The notes beneath the pieces were generated by a model, which was given only the letters and a program-made list of their open reading frames with translations, did no database searches and had not been told where the DNA came from. Shown piece after piece: positions 26,816 through 36,830 of a DNA stretch of 64,000 nucleotides. Each line of letters starts with the position of its first letter. The stretch's first letter is position 1. The stretch comes from JACCZX01 sp963710675 (GTDB lineage: Bacteria > Pseudomonadota > Gammaproteobacteria > Burkholderiales > Burkholderiaceae_F). A program made the translations under genes and the position numbers. The stretch covers positions 248,001 through 312,000 of the forward strand of contig CAVQBE010000017.1 of the NCBI GenBank assembly GCA_963710675.1, in the 5' to 3' direction.

Positions 26816-28264
26816 TCAGCGGTGCAGCTCGAAATAAGCATCGAAAAGCAGGGGATCGTCGAAATGACGGCGCCCGACGAACGCCGTCGCATGACGACCC
26901 CATTGGCGCATTTGCCCGGCGGATTCGATGCCCATCGGCCAAAAAAACCATCGCTCGCCGCGCTCGCTGCCGGCGATCAGCCCGTCCTCGCCGTAGGCGC
27001 TGCGCGTGCCACCGCTGGGGCGTGCGAGACGCGTCAGCGTGCGCTCATCCTGCATCTGGTAAATCACGTTAGTTGTCGAATCCTTTTCCGTCAGCACTCG
27101 CTGCAGATAATGGGTGCGCGACTCGATTCGCAGTACGACCCGCTCACCTGAGCGGACCGTCGCCAGCGCTTGCGGAGCGAACAACAATTCATCGAGGGTG
27201 TCCGGCAGAGCGCGGGCTGCAACTTTCTCTGTCGGAAAGAAAAGGTGGTAACACCCACAAGCATGAATGCTGTCGTATACAAGCGCCTCGCCGGTTAAAT
27301 CAACAGTCACTCGCCACACGACGCCGTCCAGCTTCCCCGCGAGAAGGTCGAACGCGCTTCCTGGCGAGCGAGGGCGCTCGCTGAACCAGAACGTGTACAC
27401 CAGTTGCGGATAAATCACGCCGCCGATCGACGTGTAGGTTATGCGAGTGTAGGCAACAGGCGCTGCGGTATCGACAGTCACTCGATCCTCGCCGTCAAGC
27501 CTGAGTGCGCCAACACGGTCAAACCCGCCGGCGACGTCGATCTCCAGCACTGGCGCGTGCCGGTCGAGCAGCGCTGCCTGCTCCGCCGCCGAAGACACAG
27601 GGACGCTCAGTGCATCGACGGAAAGTGAGCCGGTGGATTTCAGACTGATCGGTGCCGGTGCATAGCGCAGAAGCCGGCCCCGCACCGGCAAGCTGTCGAT
27701 CGGCGTCGCAAACACCGCATGGGTGTCCGCATGCCATCGCGCGATACCCGCCGCAAACGGCAACCGCGTCAAAGGGTAAAGGCCCAGCACACGTAAAACA
27801 GTGCTGTAGTCGTCGGGTACCGTCGCAGCGTCTCGCAGTTGGTTGGATGCAGCCGAATCGGCAGCGAGCAGCAGTTCCCGGCAGCGCGGCAGGTCATCGA
27901 TACTCAGTGCCGCGTTGGCCAGCTCGCTAGTGCGCGCCTCTTCGTCGAGGCGCTGCAATCTTGCGCGCCACGATCGCTGTTGCTCCGCTGTAGCGGCACG
28001 CGGCGACAACGCGGCGCTGAAGCGATCGACGCGCAAGTAGGGAAATCCGTCAATGCGAGGCGCTTCGGCATCGCGCACACCCAACGAGTCAATACGGCGG
28101 TCGATATCAGCGAACAGTCGAGCGCAATAGCCAATGTCATCTTCGCGTTGCAGGTTTTGCGACATTGGCGGCGAGGCGTAAGGGTCGACTGTTGCACACC
28201 CTGCGAGCGCGAAGGCCAGCAGCGCAACGATGCGCGATGCCGATGTCAACGAGGCCCAATTCAT
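26816..28264 (-). CDS. Large lipoprotein of unknown function
   Basis: An intact 482-residue protein with lipobox LAGC (residue about 24). It has no recognised catalytic domain. Visible features are a central all-beta region (VAYTRITYTSIGGVIYPQL, YTFWFSERPRSPGSAFDLLA) and a strongly conserved-looking HACGCYHLFFPTEKV with two Cys. The C-terminal WFFWPMGIESAGQMRQWGRH follows. The ATG overlaps the stop of the SRPBCC gene by ATGA, so the two are translationally coupled. Homologues seem widespread in beta- and gammaproteobacteria as hypothetical lipoproteins. Confidence 0.8.
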   Translation of the reverse strand: MNWASLTSASRIVALLAFALAGCATVDPYASPPMSQNLQREDDIGYCARLFADIDRRIDSLGVRDAEAPRIDGFPYLRVDRFSAALSPRAATAEQQRSWRARLQRLDEEARTSELANAALSIDDLPRCRELLLAADSAASNQLRDAATVPDDYSTVLRVLGLYPLTRLPFAAGIARWHADTHAVFATPIDSLPVRGRLLRYAPAPISLKSTGSLSVDALSVPVSSAAEQAALLDRHAPVLEIDVAGGFDRVGALRLDGEDRVTVDTAAPVAYTRITYTSIGGVIYPQLVYTFWFSERPRSPGSAFDLLAGKLDGVVWRVTVDLTGEALVYDSIHACGCYHLFFPTEKVAARALPDTLDELLFAPQALATVRSGERVVLRIESRTHYLQRVLTEKDSTTNVIYQMQDERTLTRLARPSGGTRSAYGEDGLIAGSERGERWFFWPMGIESAGQMRQWGRHATAFVGRRHFDDPLLFDAYFELHR

Positions 28265-28919
28265 TGCGATTTCTCGATCGAGGCGCGGCCCGCCTGACGC
28301 CGCACCATTTCGCGAACCATGGCCTCGAACTGCAAGCGCACTGTCTTGGTCACCATCGCCGTACCGAACAGGTCGCCGAAAATCGGAGGCAGCGGATCTG
28401 CGAGCTCAAAGCGAGACTCGTATTGGATCCGAACGCCTGCTCGCCGTTCGAGCGTGATGACCGCCAAATCGTAGCTGCCGGTAAACGAACGCAGCGTCTG
28501 TCGCTCTCCGTCGACTTCCCCGGGCTCCGAGCGCGCAACGATGCGCTCGTAAGGTTGCTGCGTAACGGACAGGCGCACACGCACCGGGATGTCAAAAAAG
28601 AAAAGCGGAAACTGTCCAACATGCTCAACCGTCAGGCGCGTGCCCTGACGTGCGATCACTTTCGAACGTTCAATATTGGGGAGGAACTCGCGCATGTGCT
28701 CATAATCGGTGATCGTCTCCCAGGCGATACGCGGGTCCACCGCCACACTGGCGCGCGCATTCACAAGAAAGTATCGCCGTCGCGTTCAACTGCGACCGTG
28801 GGAAGGGACTGGGCGCGGCCATCGCTAAATACAACCCATAGCAGGCTAAGCGCCGCGACTTGCCTCCAGGCTTTGCAGGCGTCGAATCGCTTCTGCGTTT
28901 GTCCATGAAAAGCAGGCAT
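28261..28919 (-). CDS. SRPBCC family (polyketide cyclase/START-like) exported protein
   Basis: The frame starting at 28919 holds a hydrophobic segment (VAALSLLWVVF) then SLPTVAVERDGDTF. After a single-base shift near 28765 it continues VNARASVAVDPRIAWETITD and HMREFLPNIERSKVI, a typical START-like ligand-binding fold of the Coq10/RatA relatives. The C-terminal helix MVTKTVRLQFEAMVREMVRR is intact. The hydrophobic start suggests a signal or membrane anchor, but the exact start is uncertain. The gene overlaps nudB upstream and the lipoprotein downstream, all in one operon. Confidence 0.75.
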
Positions 28920-29305
28920 CTGCAGCGGCGCGCCACGGGAGCCATTCGTAGCGAGTGTGTTCAAGCGGGCTGAGCCGAGGCTCGAAGCGCTGCGGCACAC
29001 AAAGTCCGAAAACATGCTCCGTATTATGCGTAACACCTTCTGCGTAGCGATGACGCCACTGCTCGTAGATCGCGAACCGATGCGTGATTTTCCAGTCGAC
29101 AAGCTGTTCAGCGGCCACATTGAGTCCCGGTTTCTTCTGCAAGTTCACGCACACATACGGCTTGCAGAGGCTCGTCGAGCGTTGCCTTGCTGCCGGTGAC
29201 CGATTGCCAGAACCCAGGGTGATCCGCACGCTCGATGATTAGCACATCCAGTGCCAGCGTGTAGACGATAACCAGCACCGACTCCGGGATTTTTCGGAGC
29301 TGCAC
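28846..29305 (-). CDS. nudB: Dihydroneopterin triphosphate diphosphatase (Nudix)
   Basis: NudB removes pyrophosphate from dihydroneopterin triphosphate in folate synthesis. The frame begins KIPESVLVIVYTLALDVLII, the usual NudB start, then HPGFWQSVTGS and the Nudix box ELAEET. A frameshift near 29135 then leads into GLNVAAEQLVDWKITHRFAI and HNTEHVFGLCVPQ. The length, about 150 residues, is normal. It starts with GTG 9 bp after the corrected aspS stop. The order aspS-nudB is common in Burkholderiales and related betaproteobacteria. Confidence 0.88.
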
Positions 29306-29314
29306 GCAAATTCT

Positions 29315-31130
29315 CTAGGCGACGCTAGGCTCCGCTGACTTTGTTCGCTTCGCACCCGGATATGCAGCTCGCGCAGCTGTTTTTCGTCGACTTCGCTCGG
29401 CGCCTGAGTCAGCAGATCCTGCGCACGCTGCGTCTTCGGAAACGCGATCACATCGCGGATCGATTCCGCGCCTGCCATCATTGCGACAAGTCTGTCCAAT
29501 CCGAACGCGACTCCGCCGTGCGGCGGCGCGCCGTACTGAAGCGCATCAAGCAGGAATCCGAACTTCGCGCCCGCTTCTTCGGCACTGATCTTCAATGCGC
29601 GGAATACTTTGCTCTGCACCTCTTCGCGATGGATACGGATCGAGCCACCGCCGATTTCCCAGCCGTTCAGCACGAAGTCATACGCCTTCGCCAGCGCCTG
29701 GCGTGGGATCAGTGGACAGATAGTCCTCGTGCCCATCCTTCGGGCTGGTAAACGGATGATGCGCGGCGACACAGCGCTGCGCTTCTTCATCCAGCTCGAA
29801 CATCGGGAAGTCGACGACCCATAGCGGCTGCCAGCCTTCTTGCGACAAACCGCGCGCACGGCCAAACTCGCTGTGGCCAATCTTGGTGCGCAAAGCGCCC
29901 AGTGCGTCGTAAACGATCTTCGCGCGGTCTGCGCCAAAGAAAATCAGGTCGCCGTCTTTTGCCCCGGTACGTTCGATGATCGCGCCAGTGCGGCATCGTG
30001 CAGATTCTTGATGATCGGACTTTGCAGCCCGCCCCGCCCCTGTGCCGATTGATTGACCTTGATGTACGCGAGACCCTTGGCGCCATAAATCTTGACGAAG
30101 TCCGTATAGCCGTCAATCTCAGAGCGAGGCAACTCGCCTCCGCCCGGAATGCGCAAAGCCACGACCTTGCCGTCCTTCATCTCGGTCGCCGCCTTGAAAA
30201 CTTTGAACTCGACATCGCGCATCACATCGGTCAGATCAGTCAGCTGCAGACTGATCCGCAGATCGGGCTTGTCCGAGCCATATCGCTGCATCGCGTCCGC
30301 ATACGCCATCACTGGAAACGGGTTGCGGCAGTTTGACTCCCAGCACTTCGTCAAACACGACGCGGACCATCTGCTCCATCATGCTTCGGATTTCTGCTTC
30401 GTCGAGAAACGATGTCTCGATATCGATTTGCGTGAACTCGGGCTGGCGGTCCGCGCGCAGATCCTCATCGCGAAAGCACTTGACGATCTGGTAGTAGCGA
30501 TCAAAGCCCGCGACCATCAGCAGCTGTTTGAACAGCTGAGGTGACTGAGGCAGCGCGAAAAAAGATCCCGGATGCACGCGCGAAGGCACGAGGTAATCTC
30601 GCGCGCCTTCCGGCGTGCTTCGCGTCAGCATCGGCGTTTCGATGTCAATGAAGCCTGCGGCGTCGAGATACTTGCGCACGGCCATCGTCACTCGATACCG
30701 CAGCATCATGTTTTTCTGCATTTCAGGCCGGCGCAGATCAAGCACGCGATGCGTAAGCCGCGTCGTCTCCGACAAGTTGTCGTCATCGAGCTGGAAACGG
30801 AATCGGTACCGAAGCGTTCAGGATTGTCAGCTGCTCACACAACACTTCGATCTCGCCCGACGTGAGCGCGGAGTTAATGGTTCCTTCGGGGCGCTTGCGC
30901 ACGGTGCCGCGAATCATGCAAGCAGTATTCGCTGCGCACTCTTTCTCGGCCGCTTCGAACACATCGGCCCGATCAGGATCGCAGACGACCTGCACCAGGC
31001 CTTCGCGATCTCGAAGGTCGATAAAAATGACGCCGCCATGGTCGCGCCGTCGATGCACCCAGCCAAATAAAACGACCGTTTGTCCGATGAATTTGGCGTC
31101 CACCAGGCCCGCGTATTCGGTTCTTTTCAT
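29315..31130 (-). CDS. aspS: Aspartyl-tRNA synthetase (several frameshifts)
   Basis: A bacterial class II aspartyl-tRNA synthetase of about 600 residues. It shows the N-terminal OB fold (GQTVVLFGWVHRRRDHGGVI), motif 2 (FRDEDLRADRQPEFTQ), the insertion domain, and HHPFTSPKDGHE. Motif 3 follows in VAFGLDRLVAMMAG. The frame shifts at about 30780, 30330, 29985 and 29705, and again near the C-terminus at about 29345. Since the gene is essential and every conserved block is present, these are almost certainly sequencing errors. Start chosen at MKRTEYAGLV. It follows DUF502 after 195 bp. Confidence 0.95.
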
Positions 31131-31325
31131 AGTCAGTGGCGCCGGCCTGCTTTGCGGTCCGGCCACTTAGGTTAAGGGGTTTGCAGCAATCAAGCGTGCA
31201 AGGCTGCACGCGGGTCGAACGGTCGCAAGCCGCCCGACCCTAGCGGTTTCGATTCGAGGTGACGGCTAGCGCAGAGCAAATCTTTGTCGTCATGGCACGC
31301 AGCTTAATCAAGATGGCTGATTGTC

Positions 31326-31994
31326 TCAACCGGCGCTGCTGGCGCCGCAGGCCGCAGCGGCCGTTAGCGCCGAGCGCTGCATACGCGCTCCTTCTCGTGG
31401 CGGAACCACCCCGAGCGAGATGTGAAACTTCAGTGCGTCGTCGACGCTGATGTCGACTTCGCGCACGTCGCCGGGGCGCACTACCAGTACGTAGCCTGAC
31501 GTCGGATTCGGCGCGGTCGGCACGTACACAGTGATCGCGTCAGGGGCCGTGGCCGCCGCGATCGTCGCGCCCGGCGATCCGACGACAAAGCCGAGCGTCC
31601 ACTGCCCGCGCTGCGGAAACTCGATCATCACGACTTTGCGGAACGACTGTCCGCGCGTTGCAAGCAGCGTGTCGGAGATCTGCTTCACGCTCGAATAGAT
31701 CGAGCGCACGATCGGAATCCGATTGAGAAGCCCGTGCCACCAGCGCAGCAAGCGCTCGCCGATGATGTTGGCGGCGAGCACGCCGGTCAGCAGAACGATC
31801 AACAGCGACAGCAGCAATCCGATACCGGGAACGTGAAATGGCAGCAGCGCATCCGGTCGCCAGCTCGTCGGCAGCAAAAGCAGGGTCTGGTCCATCGTAG
31901 AGACGATCAGATCGAGCACCCAAAAGGTGATCGCCAGCGGAATCCAGACCAACAGCCCGGCGATCAAATATCTCTTGAACACGGGGCGCGTCAA
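31326..31994 (-). CDS. DUF502 family inner-membrane protein
   Basis: An intact protein of 222 residues with two transmembrane helices near residues 8-30 and 55-78 (YLIAGLLVWIPLAITFWVLD and LLLSLLIVLLTGVLAANII), followed by a soluble domain. The conserved NRIPIVRSIYSSVKQISDTL and TLGFVVGSP mark the DUF502 family. Its role is unknown. It starts at TTG overlapping the corrected end of the FmdB-type gene, and precedes aspS, an order seen across betaproteobacteria. Confidence 0.88.
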   Translation of the reverse strand: MTRPVFKRYLIAGLLVWIPLAITFWVLDLIVSTMDQTLLLLPTSWRPDALLPFHVPGIGLLLSLLIVLLTGVLAANIIGERLLRWWHGLLNRIPIVRSIYSSVKQISDTLLATRGQSFRKVVMIEFPQRGQWTLGFVVGSPGATIAAATAPDAITVYVPTAPNPTSGYVLVVRPGDVREVDISVDDALKFHISLGVVPPREGARMQRSALTAAAACGASSAG

Positions 31995-32400
31995 CTGGTG
32001 CCGTCTGACTTTCCACCCGCGGGCGGGGGCGACGATGAAGCCGGTGCCGGCGCAGGCTTGACCGCGTCTCCGGCTTCGTTTCGGTCTTGGTGGCGGTTTT
32101 CGAATCAGTGCCGGTCTCGGCCTTTGTATCCGATTTGGTTTCGGCTTTCGAATCAGTCGACTGCTCGGTAGTTGCCTTTTCGTCAGCCTTGGCCGCGTCT
32201 TTCTTCTTGTTTGCGCCCTGGTCGCGAAAATCGGTCACGTACCAGCCCGCACCCTTCAGTTGAAAGCCGGCCGCGGTGACTTGTTTGACGAGCGCCGGTT
32301 TGCCGCAGCTGGGACAGTCGGTCAGCGGGGGATCAGACACTTTCCGAATCACGTCCATTTGGTGGCCGCACTCGGCGCATTTGTATGCGTAAATCGGCAT
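31991..32400 (-). CDS. FmdB-type zinc ribbon protein with long Lys/Thr/Glu tail
   Basis: About 135 residues. The first 45 form the zinc ribbon (MPIYAYKCAECGHQMDV and LTDCPSCGKPALVKQVTA, two CxxC pairs), typical of the FmdB family of putative regulatory proteins. A low-complexity tail of ETK/DTK repeats follows, then, after a frameshift near 32050, a Pro/Ser-rich end. Corrected, the TGA overlaps the DUF502 start. The family is conserved just upstream of DUF502-aspS. Function unknown. Confidence 0.85.
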
Positions 32401-32566
32401 TGCACTCTCTGACGAACACAAACGCGCGATTGTAGGGGACGCAGCAGACAAGATAGTTGATGTTTTGTTGCAGGGTTCTAGACTTAGCGCGTACTTGACC
32501 CGGCAAGGCGGGGCTAGGCCGGCCACTTTATATAACGATTCAGGTTTTCAAGGAAGGAGCGAACTC

Positions 32567-33852
32567 ATGCGCACAAGGACAATTGGGCTGGGACTGACGA
32601 TATTGATTGCGTTGAGTGCGGGTGGCAGTGCGCTTGCGCAGACCAATATCGAGAAGCTCAAGCAGATGAAGGTGGCCAGTGCGGACCTGAATATCCCGCC
32701 GGTACCGCAAACCGGGCCAAACGCCGACGCCATTCGCCAGAATCTCGAACGCATCAAGTTGCCGCCCGGATTCAAGATTTCTCTTTACGCGATCGTGCCG
32801 GACGCGCGGCATATGGCGGTCGCACCGTCCACAAACATGTTGTTCGTGGGCACGCGCAAGACCACGGTGTGGGCCGTGACAAATCGCAACAGCGGCGATG
32901 TGGCAACCGAAGTGAAGCCATTCGCACCTTCGCTGAAGTTTTCGGTACCCAACGGCGTGTGCTGGACGAAGGATGGCTTCCTGATCGTGGCCGAGCACAA
33001 CCGCATTCTTAACTTTCCCGCCGCTGAGTTTTTCTATGAAGGCCCGGATGTCGCGGTCATCGAAGTAGCGCCACAAGGCAAGCTGATTCCGGTGGAAGAA
33101 GAGTCCTACAACCACGGGGCGCGCACATGTCGCGTCGGCAAGGACGGCATGCTGTATGTCACGCTTGGCCAGCCGCACAACGTGCAGCCGCGCGACAAAC
33201 TGAAGCTGTATGACCAAACCGGCATCGGCGGCATCGTGCGCATGAACCCGTTTGACGGCAGCAAGCGCGAGGTTTATGCGCGCGGCATTCGCAACTCGGT
33301 CGGCCTCGAATTCAATCCGAAGAACAACGATCTCTGGTTTACCGATAACCAGACCGATGGCATGGGAGACGACATTCCGCCGGCGAAATAAATCGCGCCA
33401 CAAAGCCCGGACAGTTCTTCGGCTACCCATGGATTCAGGGCAAGACCCGCATCACCGAGCACGGATATGACAAGGACCCGTTGCCGTCCAACGTCACGAA
33501 TCCCGAGGTGTACATGGACGCGCACGCTGCTGATCTCGGCCTGACGTTTTATACCGGCAAGAAATTCCCGGCCAAGTATCAGGGCGGAATTTTCTCGGCT
33601 CAGCACGGCTCATGGAATCGCACGACGCCCATCGGCGCGCGAATCATGTTCACGTCGCTGAAGGCCGACGGCTCGGCCGACAAGACAGAAGTCTTTGCCG
33701 ACGGTTGGCTAGACCCGGAAACCAAGCAGTACCGCGGTCGTCCGGTCGATGTGGCCAACCTGCCAGACGGCTCGCTGCTGGTCAGCGACGATTTTGCGGG
33801 CGCCATTTACCGCATCACGTACGTCGGCGATGCAGCGACCAAGGCTAAGTAA
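32567..33852 (+). CDS. PQQ-type sorbosone/sugar dehydrogenase-like protein, exported
   Basis: About 428 residues with a signal peptide (TIGLGLTILIALSAGGSALA) and a six-bladed propeller of the sorbosone dehydrogenase/YliI type. Visible blocks are LPPGFKISLYAIVPDARHMA, VEEESYNHGARTCRVGKDG, RGIRNSVGLEFNPKNNDLWF and HGSWNRTTPIG, with GRPVDVANLPDGSLLVSDD near the end. One base is missing near 33380, where the text resumes EINRATKPGQFFGYPWIQG. The ATG has AAGGAAGGAGC upstream. With the cytochrome gene directly downstream it would pass electrons to the respiratory chain from the periplasm. The substrate is not known. Confidence 0.88.
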
Positions 33853-33900
33853 CGCACTGAATTACTTAGCTTCCGAAAAGCGGGCGCGCGAGCGCGTTTC

Positions 33901-34234
33901 GTGAGCCCGCTCTTGCGCGTGCTCGGTGTCGCCTGCTGCGCCGTTTTGGGCGGGATACCGGACACCCACGCGCAGACCGCGGTCATCGCCGGGGAAAGCC
34001 AAGGCCCAGGCGTGCAGCACGTGTCATGGGCCATTGGGCTTGAGTCAACTGCCGAACGCACCGCATCTGGCGGGACAGCCCGAGATCTACGTTACCGAGC
34101 AACTCAAGGCCTATCGCTCCGGGAAGCGCAGTAACGAAGTAATGAACGTGATCGCCAAACCGCTGACCGATGAAGACATCGGTCAACTTGCGGCGTTCTA
34201 TGCATCGCTGGTTATCGTGGTGAAACCGCCGTGA
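33901..34234 (+). CDS. Periplasmic cytochrome c (class I, c4/c553-like)
   Basis: A single-heme cytochrome of about 105 residues. The N-terminus from GTG looks like a signal peptide (LLRVLGVACCAVLGGIPDTHA). After two shifts near 33990-34010 the heme site ACSTCHGPLGLSQLPNAPHL and the LAGQPEIYVTEQLKAYRSGK block follow. The distal Met lies in NEVMNVIAKPLTDEDIGQLA. It directly follows the PQQ-type dehydrogenase and is likely its electron acceptor. Confidence 0.82.
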
Positions 34235-34313
34235 TCCCACGTTGCCAGCCAAAGCGCACCGCCCCGACAAGCCGGCCGTACGATTGCGGTTGGCGACTGG
34301 ATAACGGACGAAG

Positions 34314-35702
34314 ATGACAACTAAAAAGAAAGAGCGCACGTCTGCCGAGTACGACTTGAGCGATCCGGTAAAGGCGGTGCAAAGCTCCGCGTCAGGCAAA
34401 GTCAAGGTCGCGGTCACCGATATTGACGGCGTGTTGCGCGGGAAGTATTTGCACAAGGACAAGTTTCTTTCCGCAACCGACGGAGGCTTCGGCTTTTGCA
34501 ACGTCGTATTCGGCTGGGATATGACCGATAGCGTGTACGACAACGCGCATGTGATCGGTTGGCAGCACGGCTTTCCGGATGCGATGGTGCAACTCGACCT
34601 CGCCACCGGGCGCAACGTGCCGTGGGATGACCACGTACCGTTTTTCCTTGGGGACTTTATTAACGCCGATGGATCGCCGTTTCCGATCTGTCCGCGCCAA
34701 TTGCTGAAAAAGGTCATCAAGCGCGCTGAGAAGCTGGGCGTGCAGCCGATGTGCGGCCTCGAATTCGAATGGTTCAACTTTGCCGAAACGCCACAAAGCT
34801 GGGCCGCTAAAAAAGGAGTCGACCCGACGCCTCTGACGCCGGGGATGTTCGGCTATTCGCTACTTCGCTCGAATGCGAACCGTGAATATTTCAATGCACT
34901 GATGGACGAGATGCTGCTGTTTCGCGTGCCGATCGAGGGTTTGCATACCGAAACGGGGCCAGGTGTCTATGAAGCTGCTATCCAGTTTTCTGATGCACTC
35001 GAGTGCGCTGATCGAGGCGTGCTGTTCAAGAGTGGTGCAAAGGAAATCGGCGCGCGCTATGGCATTACTCCAAGCTTCATGGCCAAATGGAGCGCTGAGT
35101 ACCCGGGCTGCAGCGGCCACGTGCACCAGTCGCTGACCGACGGTAAGAAGAACTTGTTCTTCGATGCCAAAGGCAAATCTGGAATGAGCAAACTCTTCGA
35201 GAGTTTTCTAGCCGGCCAGATTGCCGTGCTGATGGAATTCGCGCCGATGTTCTGGCCGACAGTGAACAGCTACAAGCGGCTGGTCGACGGTTTCTGGGCG
35301 CCGGTCAAACCTACATGGGCAATCGATAACCGAACCGCGAGCTTTCGCGTAATCCCGGGTTCGTCAAAGAGCACGCGGCTCGAAACGCGCTGCCCGGGAT
35401 CGGACATCAATCCTTATCTCGCAGTTGCGGCGCTGCTGGCGGCAGGCCTGCACGGCATCGAAAAGAAAATGAAACTGACCGCGCCACCGATCACCGGAAC
35501 CAACCAGGGCGCTGAACACATTCCTCGCGCACCGCGCTCATTAAAGGAAACGACCGACATCTTTCGACGCAGCGACACTGCGCGCGACTGGTTCGGCGAC
35601 ACCTTTGTTGATCACTTCGCTGCGACCCGTGATTGGGAGTGGCGGCAATGGCAGGATGCCGTGACCGACTGGGAGTTGAAGCGTTACTTCGAGGTGATCT
35701 AG
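34314..35702 (+). CDS. Glutamine synthetase-like ligase (gamma-glutamyl amine type)
   Basis: An intact protein of 462 residues. Metal and ATP sites are visible: GLEFEWFNFAETPQSW, HTETGPGVYEAAIQ, CSGHVHQSLTDG and RLETRCPGSDINPYLAVAA. The lack of a housekeeping GS adenylylation loop and the divergent N-terminus (VAVTDIDGVLRGKYLHKDKF) place it with gamma-glutamyl-amide ligases such as PuuA or IpuC rather than GlnA. It is 4 bp before the RubisCO-like gene, so they share an operon. The amine substrate is not readable from the sequence. A possible link to the Fe-ADH/hydrolase/ALDH genes at 52-55 kb is inference. Confidence 0.88.
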   Translation: MTTKKKERTSAEYDLSDPVKAVQSSASGKVKVAVTDIDGVLRGKYLHKDKFLSATDGGFGFCNVVFGWDMTDSVYDNAHVIGWQHGFPDAMVQLDLATGRNVPWDDHVPFFLGDFINADGSPFPICPRQLLKKVIKRAEKLGVQPMCGLEFEWFNFAETPQSWAAKKGVDPTPLTPGMFGYSLLRSNANREYFNALMDEMLLFRVPIEGLHTETGPGVYEAAIQFSDALECADRGVLFKSGAKEIGARYGITPSFMAKWSAEYPGCSGHVHQSLTDGKKNLFFDAKGKSGMSKLFESFLAGQIAVLMEFAPMFWPTVNSYKRLVDGFWAPVKPTWAIDNRTASFRVIPGSSKSTRLETRCPGSDINPYLAVAALLAAGLHGIEKKMKLTAPPITGTNQGAEHIPRAPRSLKETTDIFRRSDTARDWFGDTFVDHFAATRDWEWRQWQDAVTDWELKRYFEVI

Positions 35703-35706
35703 CCGC

Positions 35707-36830
35707 ATGACTGACTCACTCCGAGTTAGCGCTACCTACCGGCTGCGCGTTCCGTCGGCTGAAGCCTCTCATCGGGCACAACAGCTGGCGCTCGAACAGA
35801 GCATCGAGATGCTCGCCTCGTCCGTCACCGATCAGCACGTACTCGACTCGATCGTCGCACGCGTGGACAGCGTGACCGCCGAACCTGACGGCACGCATAT
35901 CGCGCGCCTCGCGCTAAGCGCTGAAACGATTGGCGACGACGCCGGCCAGCTGATGAACATGCTGTTTGGCAACTCCTCGATGCAACCGGATGTCGAGCTG
36001 ATAGATGTCGAAGTCCCATCGGCACTGGCCCGTATCTGGGGCGGGCCGAACCAGGGCATCGTTGGACTACGCCAAGCTACCGGCGCTTTTGGGCGCCCGC
36101 TGACGTGCACTGCACTAAAACCGATCGGTTCGACGCTCGAAGCTCTCGCTCAAATGTGCAGCGTCTTCGCCGAATCGGGCATCGATGTGATCAAGGACGA
36201 TCATGGCTGGGCCAATCAGCGCACGGCACCGTTCGCCGAGCGTGTGCGGACGTGCCAGCAAGCGGTCGCCAGGCCAACGCTGCTCGCCGCCAGGGCCGCA
36301 CGTTGTACGCGCCAAGTCTGTACGGCCACTATGGTCAGATGCGCGCGCAGCTCGAACTGGCGCGTCGCGAAGGCGTGCAGCTTGGTATTGATCGCGCCGA
36401 TGGTGTGCGGTGTCGCCACGCTGGTTGCGTTAAAGCGTGAATTCGGCGACATCATGTTCATCGCGCACCCTTCGCTTGGCCGGCCTCCGAATTTCGCCTG
36501 CAATCCTGTTTGGAAGGCTGTTCCGCCTATTTGGCGCCGACGCTGTGATTTTCCCAAACCACGGCGGTCGTTTTTCGTTTTCGCGTGATGCGTGCGCTGC
36601 AATTGCCAGGCGCAATACGGAGCGTTGGCACGATCTGAAGCCGTCGTTGCCCACACCCGCCGGCGGAATGAGCGTGGACCGTACGGCAGAGATGATTCTC
36701 CGAATACGGATGCGATTCGATGTTGCTGATCGGTGGCGCGCTGCTGGCAGCACGAGACCAACTGGCGGCGCGCAGCGTGGAGTTCGTCAATGCCGTTGCA
36801 GCAGCAGCGGCCGATGCGGTACCCGCATGA
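35707..36830 (+). CDS. RubisCO-like protein (form IV), frameshifted
   Basis: About 370 residues. The large-subunit fold is recognisable by LTCTALKPIGSTLEALAQM (loop with the Lys of TxKP), SGIDVIKDDHGWANQR and GRTLYAPSLYGHYGQM. FGDIMFIAHPSLGR, AVIFPNHGGRFSFSRDAC and LPTPAGGMSVDRTAEM complete it. In the metal site K-D-D-H stands where true RubisCO has K-D-D-E, so it is not a CO2-fixing enzyme. Frameshifts near 36275, 36425, 36530 and 36720 leave conserved blocks in place. DeepYkr-type RLPs isomerise methylthioribulose-1-phosphate (R. rubrum) or act in apionate breakdown. The stop overlaps the cupin start by ATGA. Confidence 0.9.

Noticed and set aside
29315..31130. aspS as a pseudogene
   Set aside because: All motifs are present across the shifts, and the enzyme is essential; sequence error is the simpler explanation.
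35707..36830. True RubisCO large subunit (CO2 fixation)
   Set aside because: The metal-site Glu is replaced (K-D-D-H), length is short and there are no Calvin-cycle genes in the window.
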